This document shows, in pieces, positions 53,660 through 61,712 of a DNA stretch of 64,000 nt (positions are counted from its first letter, which is position 1; each line of letters begins with the position of its first letter). A program made the translations under genes and the position numbers. Below the pieces are notes generated by a model. It was given only the letters and a program-made list of their open reading frames with translations. It made no database searches and had not been told where the DNA came from. This DNA comes from Phytohabitans sp052068095 (GTDB taxonomy: Bacteria > Actinomycetota > Actinomycetes > Mycobacteriales > Micromonosporaceae), in NCBI RefSeq assembly GCF_052068095.1, contig NZ_JBQHDG010000015.1:1-64000 (forward strand), given 5' to 3'.

Positions 53660-56083
53660 CTAGATGCTGAGGGGCTCGGTGAGGCGGCGGTCGATGACGC
53701 TGTGTGCTGCCTCGACCGTGTAGGTGCCGGGCACCGTCTGCCAGCCGCCGTCCCACACCTGGAAGGCGCGATCGGGCAGGGGGATCCGTAGCGTGACCGC
53801 CTCGCCCGGCTCGGCCGCGGCCGTCGCGAAGCCGGCCAGCCAGCGGCGTGGCCGTGAAGCGTCCGGTGTGGAGGGTCCGATGTAGAGCTGGACCACCTCG
53901 CGGCCGGGGCGCGGGCCGGTGTTGCGTACGGTCACCACCGCCGCGCGGTCCTCGATGGACAGTGATTCGTAGGCCCACTCGGTGTAGCCGAGGCCGTGGC
54001 CGAACGGGAACAGCGGGTCGGCCGGGTCCGCGCGATAGCCCAGAAAGACGCCCTCGTCGTAGGCCAGGGCGCCGTCGGTCGGCGTGACCGGCAGCGCGTC
54101 GGCGTCGCGGCGGGGCCAGGTCGTGGGCAGGCGGCCGCCCGGCTCGGCCGCGCCGAGTAGCACGTCGGCCAGTGCGGCGCCGGCCTCCTGGCCGGGAAAC
54201 CAGGTGAGCAGGATCGCGGCGACCTCGTCGGCCCACGGCATCAGGACGGGGGAGCCGGCGTTGACGACGACCACCGTGCGCGGGTTGGCGGCGGCGACGC
54301 GGGAGACGAGCTCGTCCTGCCGGCCGGGCAGTGCGAGCGTGGTGCGGTCGAAGCCCTCCGACTCGACCTCCTCGGTCGTGCCCACCACCACGACGGCGAC
54401 GTCGGCCTCGGCTGCGGCGTTCGCCGCCTCGTCGAGCAGGGCGTCGGGGCCGGGGGACGGTGGTGCGTGGCCGATCGCGAACGACACGAAGCCCGGGTTG
54501 CCGCCACGCTGGGTGAGCACCACGTCGATCGCTTGGCCCGCGGTGAGTTCGAGCGGGAAGCGTCGCTCGCCCGCGCCGCGGAAGACGTCCGACTCGTCGT
54601 TGGCGCGGTAGACCGGGCCTTCGAAGAGGGTGTGGTCGCCGGCGGTCAGCACGAACTCGCCGAAGCCCACGATGGCCAGCTCGTGCGTGCCGCTCTCGGC
54701 CGGAGTGAGGCGTGCGGAGAGGGACAGCACCTCGATCTCGTCCGGATCGACGCCGGGGGGCGGGTCGCCCATCCAGCGCACGTACGCCGAGCGCAGCGGG
54801 GTGCGGTAGAGCTCGCGCCCACCGGCCGCGCGGAGGACACCGGTGATGTCGCTCCACTGTGGAGCGGCGGCGAACGGCACCCGCTGGCGGGGGTCGGCGC
54901 CCACCGCGTAGGTGACCGTGGCCGCGTTGAGCACAGCCGCGTAGGCCGAGCCTTCGCCGGGGACAGCCAGCGTGGGCTCACCGGCGAGCGCCGCGGTCAG
55001 CCCGTCGAGCGGTGAGACGACGCGGGCCGGCTGGACCAGCGCGCTCCCGCCGCCCTGTACCCGCGCGTCGGCGGCGAGCGCACCCGAGACGGCGACCGTG
55101 CGCAGGCGCGCCGGGTCGAGGGGGAGGAGGTCGCCCTCGTTGCGGACGAGCACGAACGAGCGGGCGGCGATCTCGCGGGCGACCGCCGCACCGTCGAGTG
55201 TGGAAGGCGGGACGACCGCGGGTGTGGCGCCGTCGAGGATGCCGACGCGGGCGGCGAGGCGAAGCACCCGGCGTACCTTGTCGTCGACCACCTCTTCCGG
55301 GACGGCGCCGGAGCGGACCGCGGCGACCAGTGCCTCGCCCCACGGGTCGCCGACCGCCGGCATCACCACGTCGAGCCCGCCGTTCGCCGCGGGTGCGGTG
55401 GTGCGGGCGGCGGTCCAGTCGGAGACGATGAAGCCGTCGAAGCCCCACTCCCGCTTGAGCACTCCGAGCTGGAGGTCGGCGTGCTCGGTCATGGTGCTGC
55501 CGTTGACCCCGTTGTAGGCGGCCATCACGCCCCACGCGCCGGCACCGACGATCCGCTCGAACGGCGCCAGGTAGAGCTCGCGCAGCGCCCGCTCGCCGAC
55601 CCGTATGTCCACCGTGAACCGGTCGGTCTCCGCGTCGTTGGCCACGAAGTGCTTGACCGTCGTGCCCACGCCCTGCTCCTGCACGCCCGTCATGTACGCC
55701 GCGCCGATCTCGCCGGTCAGCAGCGGGTCTTCGGAGTAGCACTCGAAATGGCGGCCGCCGAGCGGGCTGCGGTGCAGGTTGACGGTCGGGGCGAGCAGCA
55801 CGTGCACGCCCTTGCGGCGGGCCTCCTGCCCGAGCACCTGACCGGCGGTGCGGGCCAGGGCCGGATCCCACGTCGCCGCGAGCGCGGTGGGGCTGGGCAG
55901 GGCGACGGACGGGTCGTCGGGGCGCCACCCGATGCCGCGCAACCCGATCGGGCCGTCGGACATCACCAGCGAGCGCAGGCCGATCTCGGGGATGGCGGGG
56001 AGGGTCCAGAAATCCTTGCCGGACAGCAGCTTGACCTTGGTCTCGAGGTCCAGGGCCGCCAGCGCTTCCTCGATGACCGACAT
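53660..56083 (-). CDS. glycoside hydrolase family 3 beta-glycosidase
   Basis: 807 residues, no signal peptide, so probably cytoplasmic. N-terminal TIM-barrel with LLSGKDFWTL, VKHFVANDAETDRF and the nucleophile Asp in GFDGFIVSDWTA; the (alpha/beta)6 sandwich (AAVAREIAARSFVLVRNEG) is interrupted by a PA14-like insert (~residues 390-530, YVRWMGDPPPGVDPDE ... FAIGHAPPSP). A fibronectin-III-like domain ends the protein (REVVQLYIGP). This architecture is typical of PA14-containing beta-glucosidases. ATG 56083. The stop TAG coincides with the edge of repeat R3. Confidence 0.93.
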   Translation of the reverse strand: MSVIEEALAALDLETKVKLLSGKDFWTLPAIPEIGLRSLVMSDGPIGLRGIGWRPDDPSVALPSPTALAATWDPALARTAGQVLGQEARRKGVHVLLAPTVNLHRSPLGGRHFECYSEDPLLTGEIGAAYMTGVQEQGVGTTVKHFVANDAETDRFTVDIRVGERALRELYLAPFERIVGAGAWGVMAAYNGVNGSTMTEHADLQLGVLKREWGFDGFIVSDWTAARTTAPAANGGLDVVMPAVGDPWGEALVAAVRSGAVPEEVVDDKVRRVLRLAARVGILDGATPAVVPPSTLDGAAVAREIAARSFVLVRNEGDLLPLDPARLRTVAVSGALAADARVQGGGSALVQPARVVSPLDGLTAALAGEPTLAVPGEGSAYAAVLNAATVTYAVGADPRQRVPFAAAPQWSDITGVLRAAGGRELYRTPLRSAYVRWMGDPPPGVDPDEIEVLSLSARLTPAESGTHELAIVGFGEFVLTAGDHTLFEGPVYRANDESDVFRGAGERRFPLELTAGQAIDVVLTQRGGNPGFVSFAIGHAPPSPGPDALLDEAANAAAEADVAVVVVGTTEEVESEGFDRTTLALPGRQDELVSRVAAANPRTVVVVNAGSPVLMPWADEVAAILLTWFPGQEAGAALADVLLGAAEPGGRLPTTWPRRDADALPVTPTDGALAYDEGVFLGYRADPADPLFPFGHGLGYTEWAYESLSIEDRAAVVTVRNTGPRPGREVVQLYIGPSTPDASRPRRWLAGFATAAAEPGEAVTLRIPLPDRAFQVWDGGWQTVPGTYTVEAAHSVIDRRLTEPLSI

Positions 56084-56102
56084 CGTTTGATCTTAGACGC
56101 GC

Positions 56103-56132
56103 GCGAGGCGCCCCGCAGTGGGGACGCCTCGC
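56103..56132 (-). terminator. terminator after the trypsin gene
   Basis: Arms GCGAGGCG (56103-56110) and CGCCTCGC (56125-56132), extended inward by CCCC/GGGG with one bulged base. Located between the protease stop and the GH3 start, both on the minus strand. Confidence 0.72.
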
Positions 56133-56148
56133 ATTCGGGCGGTGGGGG

Positions 56149-56940
56149 TCAGCCGCCCAGGCTCGCCGCCGCCGACTGGATCCCGGAGGCGAACGTGCTC
56201 ACCTCGGTGTAGACACCGGGGAAGTTGGGGCGGGCGCAGCCGTTGCCCCAGCTCGTGATGCCGACCTGGATCCACGCGTTGCTGGCGTCCCGGCGGAACA
56301 TCGGGCCACCCGAGTCGCCCTGGCAGGTGTCCACGCCGCCGGCCGTGTACCCGGCGCAGATCTCTTCGGCCACGATGACGTCGCCGCCGTACATCGAGTC
56401 GCAGGTCGAGTCGCTGACGAACGGCACCTGCGCCTTCAGCAGGTACCGCGACTGCCCGCCGCCCTCACGGGTGGCGCCCCAGCCGGCGATGGTGAACGTG
56501 CCGCTGTTGTACGCGGTGCTCGTCGCGATCGGCAGCGTGGCCAGGCCGGTGACCGGGCTGGCGAGCCGGATCAGCGCCCAGTCGTCGCCGTTGCCGTTGT
56601 AGCCGGGTGCCCGGTAGACGTAGTTCGAGCGCACCTGGATGCGGCCCGAGGTCGACTGTAGGTCGACGACGCCGAGCGTCGCCGTGATGCTTGTGTTGGT
56701 GCCCGTCCGGCCCACGCAGTGCGCGGCGGTCAGCACCAGGCGCGGGCTGTAGAGCGCCCCGCCACAGCCCATCGACAGCCGGACCATGAACGGGAACTCG
56801 CCCTGCGCGGCACGCGTGCCACCCACGACGAACGGCGTCACGTCGGCCGCGGCGGCCGGTGCCACCGGTGCGGCGACGGTGAAGCCGCCAACCGCCAGTG
56901 CCGCAGCGAACGCCCCCACGACTTTGCGCCAGCGAACCAT
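56149..56940 (-). CDS. secreted trypsin-like serine protease (S1)
   Basis: 263 residues. Signal peptide ~1-32 (VGAFAAALAVGGFTVAAPVAPAAAA) then a short propeptide and mature start VVGGTRAAQGEFPF. Catalytic triad His (LTAAHCVG), Asp (DDWALIRL) and Ser (GDSGGP) are all present; Asp six residues before Ser (GVDTCQGDSGGP) predicts cleavage after Arg/Lys. Cysteines fit three disulfides. ATG 56940 has GGAGGATCCT upstream. Confidence 0.95.
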   Translation of the reverse strand: MVRWRKVVGAFAAALAVGGFTVAAPVAPAAAADVTPFVVGGTRAAQGEFPFMVRLSMGCGGALYSPRLVLTAAHCVGRTGTNTSITATLGVVDLQSTSGRIQVRSNYVYRAPGYNGNGDDWALIRLASPVTGLATLPIATSTAYNSGTFTIAGWGATREGGGQSRYLLKAQVPFVSDSTCDSMYGGDVIVAEEICAGYTAGGVDTCQGDSGGPMFRRDASNAWIQVGITSWGNGCARPNFPGVYTEVSTFASGIQSAAASLGG

Positions 56941-57053
56941 AGGATCCTCCCCACACGGATGGCGCACCTCGTGAGCGCGCACATGTCACGGATGTCGGGA
57001 GCGTACGGATCGTGATTTACGAATGGCAATGAGTCGATGCCATCCCAGCTACG

Positions 57054-57479
57054 TCATACCGTCGGGGTCGTGAGGTTTGCCCGGACCTCGTTCAGGTATC
57101 CGATGAAGCGCTCACGGTCGGCCTCGTCCAATGTGTGCAGTGCCTTTTCGGTGAGCTTTGCCACCTCGGCGGCCATGATGTCCTTGAGCTCGCGGCCCCG
57201 GTCGGTGAGGCGGAGCTGGACCAGCCGGGCGTCGGTGGGGTGCGGCTCGCGGCGCAGGATGCCGGCGGCCTCCAGTCGGGTGGCGGTGCGGGTGACGGTG
57301 GGCACGGCGAGGCCCAGTCGCTTGGCCAGCTCGCCCGGGGTGAGGCCGTCTTCGGCCCACAGCTCGTAGAGGAGGAACTGCTGGCCGGCCCGCACGCCGT
57401 GCCGCTGGTAGGCCTCCTCGGAGGCGGCGCCGATTGCCCGCTTCGCCGCCCAGAACGCGGCCTGGAACTCACCGCCCAC
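57054..57479 (-). CDS. MarR family transcriptional regulator
   Basis: 141 residues. Winged helix: LTPGELAKRLGLAVPTVTRTATRLEAAGILRREPHPTDARLVQLRLTDRG, the MarR recognition helix and beta-wing; dimerisation helices at both ends. GTG 57479. Divergent from the epimerase gene, with a palindromic operator in the shared 74-bp region, so it likely controls both genes in response to an unknown ligand. Confidence 0.92.
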   Translation of the reverse strand: MGGEFQAAFWAAKRAIGAASEEAYQRHGVRAGQQFLLYELWAEDGLTPGELAKRLGLAVPTVTRTATRLEAAGILRREPHPTDARLVQLRLTDRGRELKDIMAAEVAKLTEKALHTLDEADRERFIGYLNEVRANLTTPTV

Positions 57480-57492
57480 CCTTGCCCCACAG

Positions 57493-57532
57493 TCATTAGC
57501 CGGCTAACGTATTATCATTGTCTGGCTAATGA
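57493..57532. promoter_or_regulatory. predicted MarR operator in the divergent promoter
   Basis: TTAGCCGGCTAA (57496-57507) is a perfect 12-bp palindrome. A third half-site GGCTAATGA (57524-57532) repeats the TCATTAGCC at 57493-57501 in inverted form. TATTAT (57510-57515), a good -10 for the epimerase, lies between the sites, and its complement TAATAC can serve the marR side. Confidence 0.75.
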
Positions 57533-57553
57533 TACCTACGGAGGGAGAGGGTC

Positions 57554-58396
57554 GTGCGCACCCTCATCACCGGGCCCACCGGACGGGTGGGCAGCCGCTA
57601 CGTGCGGCGCCAGCTCGACCTGCATCGGCCGGTGCGGGTGCTGGTGCGGACCGAGGCCCAGGTCACCCCCTGGTGGAACGGCGGGGCCGAGGTCGTCGTC
57701 GGCGACCTGCGTGAGCCGGAGACGTCCCGGCTGGCGGTCGAGGGCGTCGACACGGTGGTGCACATCGCGGCGGCGTTCCGGGGCGTGCCCGACGACGAGG
57801 CCTACGCGGTCAACCGCGATGCCACCATCGCGCTGGCCCGAGCCGCGCTCGACGCCGGTGTGCGCCGGTTCGTCTTCGTCAGCACCAATCTCGTGTACGG
57901 CCCGGGACGCGGCCGGCCGTGCGACGAGCGCGACGAGCCCCGGCCGGCGGGCGCCTACCCGACCGGCAAGGCGGCCGCCGAGGTGGAGCTGCTCCGGATG
58001 CACCGCGAGCAGGGCCTGCCGGTGCGCGTCGCCCGGCTCGCGTTCGTGTACGGCGACGGCGACCCGCACCTGGCCGAGTCGCTGATGTGGGCCCGCCGCT
58101 GGCCCCCGCACCAGCGGCTGCACCTGGTGCACCACGCCGACGTGGCGCAGGCCCTCGATCGCATCCTCGCGGCCGAGGGAGTCGACGGGCAGATCTTCAA
58201 CGTGGCCGACGACGCGCCGGTGACCGCGCTGGAGCTGCTCCGGGCCAACAAGGAGGAGCCGGACCCGGCGGCCGCCGACCGCCCGCTCGACGATCCGTGG
58301 GTGGGCATCGTCGACACCTGCCGCATCCGCACCGAGCTGGGCTACCGCCCGCTCTACCCGACCCTCTTCGTCGCCCAGGCCGCCGGCGCGCTCTAG
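57554..58396 (+). CDS. NAD-dependent epimerase/dehydratase (extended SDR)
   Basis: 280 residues. N-terminal nucleotide-binding TGPTGRVGSRYV (GxxGxxG), VDTVVHIAA, and the catalytic Tyr/Lys pair in YPTGKAAAE (YxxxK). Ser/Thr in FVSTNLVYG. An atypical or extended short-chain dehydrogenase acting on a nucleotide sugar or other small molecule; substrate unknown. GTG 57554 after GGAGGGAGAGG. Probably under the adjacent MarR regulator. Its stop TAG abuts repeat copy R4. Confidence 0.9.
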   Translation: MRTLITGPTGRVGSRYVRRQLDLHRPVRVLVRTEAQVTPWWNGGAEVVVGDLREPETSRLAVEGVDTVVHIAAAFRGVPDDEAYAVNRDATIALARAALDAGVRRFVFVSTNLVYGPGRGRPCDERDEPRPAGAYPTGKAAAEVELLRMHREQGLPVRVARLAFVYGDGDPHLAESLMWARRWPPHQRLHLVHHADVAQALDRILAAEGVDGQIFNVADDAPVTALELLRANKEEPDPAAADRPLDDPWVGIVDTCRIRTELGYRPLYPTLFVAQAAGAL

Positions 58397-58600
58397 GGAG
58401 CTAGGGTCGCCGCCTGCCGGGACGTTACTTCCAGGGCAGATTTTGCCCACGCCCGCGTCAGCTGTAGACCGTATGCTCCCGCGGGCACCGCTCCCGGCCG
58501 GCGGCTCGCAGACCGAGCCGAAACCCCCGGCCGTCCACTGCCAGGCCCGCGGTGCAAGCCCTCGGGCAAGACCATGCTCGGCGGCTGGCCCCCGGCTGAG
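58394..58600 (-). repeat. dispersed intergenic repeat, copy R4
   Basis: Begins at the epimerase stop codon with CTAGGGAGCTAGGGTCGCC, the reverse complement of the right edge of R3. The core 58443-58562 carries CCCGCGTCAGC, CGTATGCTCCCGCGGGCACC, GGCCGGCGGCTCGC and AGGCCCGCGGTGCAAGCC, nearly identical to R3 read on the other strand. Confidence 0.87.
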
Positions 58601-58676
58601 CCACTGATCTGACTTTCGCACAAGACCTGGACCCACACATCAAGGAACCCAGCCACGGCGGGCTCCCCGGCACAGC

Positions 58677-58726
58677 AGATCTTGGTACGAATTGGCCCCC
58701 AGAGGGGCACCTTCATACCAAGATCT
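58677..58726. repeat. nested hairpin between repeat copies
   Basis: Perfect 11-bp outer arms AGATCTTGGTA (58677-58687) and TACCAAGATCT (58716-58726) enclose an inner GCCCC/GGGGC stem (58695-58699 / 58704-58708). The inner core TTGGCCCC..GAGGGGCA is also present in the nested hairpin at 25976-26023, although the outer arms differ in sequence. Confidence 0.8.
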
Positions 58727-58730
58727 ACCC

Positions 58731-58833
58731 CCTCGCCGGCAGCGAAGGTCGGCGAGCCCCGGCGAGCCGCCGACCGCAGCGGTGCCCGCGGGGAGTAAGC
58801 GGCCCGCAACTGACACGGACGGGGCAAACTGAG
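58731..58833 (+). repeat. dispersed intergenic repeat, copy R5 (diverged)
   Basis: Shares GGTCGGCGAGC, CGAGCCGCCGACCG, AGCGGTGCCCGCGG and CTGACACGGAC with the other copies but lacks part of the left block. Same orientation as R3 and R6. Confidence 0.75.
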
Positions 58834-58967
58834 TTTCGAGACCGCAGCGACCTTGGCTCCGAAGGGTCTCTGGAGGCCTTTCGGATTCGGGGGTTTCGCC
58901 ATCGCCCGGCCGGCGGCGCGTCGACTGAGCCGACACACCCGGGGGCACCGATCCGACAAGGGTTCGC

Positions 58968-59093
58968 GCCGTGGGCTTGCACCGCGGGCCTCGCAGCGTG
59001 GGTCGGGGACCTCGGCGAGCGCCAGCTCGCCGCCGACCGGCGCGGTCTCCGGCGGGAGCGGCGGTCCGCAGCTGACACGGACCCGGGCGAACT
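58968..59093 (+). repeat. dispersed intergenic repeat, copy R6
   Basis: Core GGGCTTGCACCGCGGGCCT through GGTCTCCGGCGGGAGCGGCG to CTGACACGGACCCGGGC, closest to R1 and R2. Its centre (CTCGGCGAGC..GCTCGCCG) can fold into a stem. R4-R6 and the hairpin at 58677 together fill the 829-bp gap 58397-59225, in which I see no gene. Confidence 0.85.
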
Positions 59094-59225
59094 CAAGCTC
59101 GAGGAACACGACGGCGGCGTCACCCCTGATCCCGGAAGATCTCAAGTGTGGCGGCCAAAACGTTGGCCGGCTTGGTCGGCCCGGGTGAGCGGCGGGCCGA
59201 AGGCCGCCGCACTAGCATTCAGCGG

Positions 59226-59579
59226 ATGACCACCACAGACTGCCTGTTTTGCAAGATCGTCGCGGGCGACATCCCCGCCGCCAAGGTGCACGAGACGGCG
59301 ACGACGTTCGCGTTTCGGGACATCGGGCCGAAGGCGGCCGTGCACGTGTTGGTGATCCCGAAGGCGCACCACGCCGACGTCGCCGCGCTCGCCAACGCGG
59401 ACCCGGCGCTCGCCGGCGAGGTGCTGACCGCGGCCGCCGCCGTGGCCGAGGCCGAAGGGCTGCTCGACGGCGGCTTTCGGGTCATCTTCAACACCGGGCC
59501 GTACGCCGGCCAGGAAGTCTTCCACGTGCACGCGCACGTGCTCGGCGGCGAGCCGCTAGGCCCGATGATCTCCAAATAG
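59226..59579 (+). CDS. HIT family (HINT-type) nucleotide hydrolase
   Basis: 117 residues. N-terminal zinc-type start CLFCKIVAGDIPAAKV and the histidine triad VFHVHAHVLGG (HxHxHxx) identify a HINT-like purine nucleoside phosphoramidase. ATG 59226. Its 3' end overlaps the convergent GH31 gene by 24 bp, so antisense transcripts are likely there. Confidence 0.95.
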   Translation: MTTTDCLFCKIVAGDIPAAKVHETATTFAFRDIGPKAAVHVLVIPKAHHADVAALANADPALAGEVLTAAAAVAEAEGLLDGGFRVIFNTGPYAGQEVFHVHAHVLGGEPLGPMISK

Positions 59580-61712
59580 GTAGACCGGGATCTCGTCGAG
59601 CGGCACCGGCCGGTCCACAGTGACCGGTCCGGTGTGGTGCTCGCCGGTGAAGTAGTCCACCCACTTACCCGCCGGCAGGTACACCGGCCACGTCGTGGCA
59701 CCGGGTGAGGTGACCGGCGCGACGAGCAGATCGTCGCCGAGGCGGTACTGGAGCGGAAAGTCCCACACCCGCTCGTCGCCCGGGTGGTCGAAGAAGAGCG
59801 GCCGCATCAGGGGACGTCCACTCTCGACGGACACTCGCGCCTGCTGGACAAGGTACGGCACGAGGTCGTCGCGGAGCTTGGCGAACCGGCGGTACACCGC
59901 CAGCACGCTCGCGTCTCCGGTCCGCGCGGCGATGTTCCACGGCGTGCGGTCGCGCGATGGCACGCGGTGGTGGTTGAACTCCGAGTGGTACTGCATCAGC
60001 GGCGCGAAGCAGGCCGCGGCCGCCGACCGCAGGTAGAGCTCGGCGTCCGGGATCTCGCCGGAGAAGCCGCCGAGGTCCCAGCCCCAGAAGAAGATGCCGC
60101 CGACACCCGCGGTCAGCCCGGCCGTGATGGAGGCGCGGAAGCCCTCCCATGTGGAGTCTTCGTCGCCGGCCCAGTGCGTGGGAAACGCCGCCGACCCGGT
60201 GAACCCGGCCCGGCTGAACGTGACGGGCGCGAGCTCGTGGTAGGCGGCGGCGTACCGCACGGCGTACAGGTTGTTGGCCGCGTCGCCCCGGGAGCCGTCG
60301 AAGTAGCGCAGGTCGTGACCCCACGGATGCTCTCCACCATCCGTCTTGAACCCGTCGATCCCGAGGTCCTCGACGAGATAGCGGCGCTTGTCCAGCCACC
60401 ACCGGCGGGCGTCCGGGTTGGTCCAGTCGGGCAGCAGCGCGCCGGGAAACCACCAGCCGCGGTTGTGGTGGGCGGAGCCGTCGGCCTCGCGGACCGCGTA
60501 GCCGCGCTCCTCCATCGTGGACAGATCCGCCGCCACCTGCCCGGTGGAGCCCCGATCGACGGGCACGAGCGGGATCTGCCACAGCAGCACCTTGACGCCG
60601 GCCGCGTGCAGCTCGTCGACCATCGCCTTGGGGTCGGGCCAGGCGCCGTCGGGTGGGAAGTCGAAGTCGGCCAGCCGGTGCGGCGCGCCGTCCGGGTGCA
60701 CCTCGTACTTGGCGTCGCGGAACGCGACGAACGTCTCCTCGTCGCTCCACGCCTCGATGACCACGGCGCCCACCGGCACGTCCTCGGCTAGGCTGCGGCG
60801 CACCTCGGCCAGCACGCGCTCCTGGGTGTTCCACTCGTTGCCGCTCATCCACGGCCGGAACACCCACTCCGGCGGCAGGCTCGGCCGTCCCGTGTCGGCG
60901 AGAAACGCGCTCACCACATCGGACGGTGTGCCGGCGTAAAAGCGCAGCGGCAGCACCGGGTCGATCGGGTCGATCTCCGCCTCGACCAGCAGCCGGTCGG
61001 GAGCGGTGGCGCCGACGTCGTACCAGGTGCGGCGGCTCGTCGCGACGTGGAACCCCCAGCATCCCTCGGCGCCGACGACGAGCGCGAACGGCATCGGCAG
61101 GTAGGTGCGGTGCCCCTGCCGCTTGTACTGCTCGAAGACGGTGGCGTCGAGGATCTCGCCGCGCTGGTCGAGGCCGTGAAACCGCTCGCCGAAGCCGACC
61201 ACGTGCGCGCCCGGCGCCAGCGCCAGGGCGAACCGCACCCGTCGCGGCCCCTCGCTCCCCACCAGCCATTCCACATCGGACACCGCGCCTGGCCCGGTTA
61301 CGTCGAGCCGCCCGCCGTCGCGGCGCCAGTCCAGCGGCCTTACCTCGAACGGGCCCACCGTCGTGGTCCCACCGCTGATCGTGTACGAGTCGTCGCCGCT
61401 CGCCACCGCGCGGGCGATCCATACGGCGTCGCCTCCGGTGGCCGGAGCCGCCGCCGCGGCATCCGCGAGATGACCACCCGCGCTACGGGCGGGCGGTGCC
61501 GGCCGCGCCCCGAAGTCGAGGGTCAGCGTCGCGGGATCGACCCGCTCGGCTTTTGCGATCTTGCCACTCGCAAAGGACACCTCCACCGCGTCGACGTCGG
61601 GCGAGGCGAGCACGCGAATCTCGTATTCGTCGCCGGCCGAGGGCCGGGCCGGCACCCGCTGGTCGAGGTCGTACCGGTACGGGTGCTCGGTACCGAAGGG
61701 ACGATGGCGCAT
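59556..61712 (-). CDS. glycoside hydrolase family 31 alpha-glycosidase
   Basis: 718 residues, no signal peptide, probably cytoplasmic. Order: N-terminal beta-sandwich (~1-240), (beta/alpha)8 barrel, C-terminal beta domains. GH31 nucleophile Asp in GIDGFKTDGGE and acid/base Asp in THWAGDEDSTWEG are present, plus WMSGNEWNTQE near the barrel start. Alpha-glucosidase or alpha-xylosidase are the likeliest activities; the motif alone does not separate them. ATG 61712 overlaps the upstream gene's stop by 1 nt (TGATG). Last gene of the SBP - GH15-like - GH31 set. Confidence 0.93.
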   Translation of the reverse strand: MRHRPFGTEHPYRYDLDQRVPARPSAGDEYEIRVLASPDVDAVEVSFASGKIAKAERVDPATLTLDFGARPAPPARSAGGHLADAAAAAPATGGDAVWIARAVASGDDSYTISGGTTTVGPFEVRPLDWRRDGGRLDVTGPGAVSDVEWLVGSEGPRRVRFALALAPGAHVVGFGERFHGLDQRGEILDATVFEQYKRQGHRTYLPMPFALVVGAEGCWGFHVATSRRTWYDVGATAPDRLLVEAEIDPIDPVLPLRFYAGTPSDVVSAFLADTGRPSLPPEWVFRPWMSGNEWNTQERVLAEVRRSLAEDVPVGAVVIEAWSDEETFVAFRDAKYEVHPDGAPHRLADFDFPPDGAWPDPKAMVDELHAAGVKVLLWQIPLVPVDRGSTGQVAADLSTMEERGYAVREADGSAHHNRGWWFPGALLPDWTNPDARRWWLDKRRYLVEDLGIDGFKTDGGEHPWGHDLRYFDGSRGDAANNLYAVRYAAAYHELAPVTFSRAGFTGSAAFPTHWAGDEDSTWEGFRASITAGLTAGVGGIFFWGWDLGGFSGEIPDAELYLRSAAAACFAPLMQYHSEFNHHRVPSRDRTPWNIAARTGDASVLAVYRRFAKLRDDLVPYLVQQARVSVESGRPLMRPLFFDHPGDERVWDFPLQYRLGDDLLVAPVTSPGATTWPVYLPAGKWVDYFTGEHHTGPVTVDRPVPLDEIPVYLFGDHRA

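Noticed and set aside
58394..59225. Small genes inside the repeat cluster (frames of up to ~250 codons)
   Set aside because: The frames cross repeat copies that are conserved as DNA in both orientations and contain unpaired frame shifts between copies; no RBS or domain is visible.
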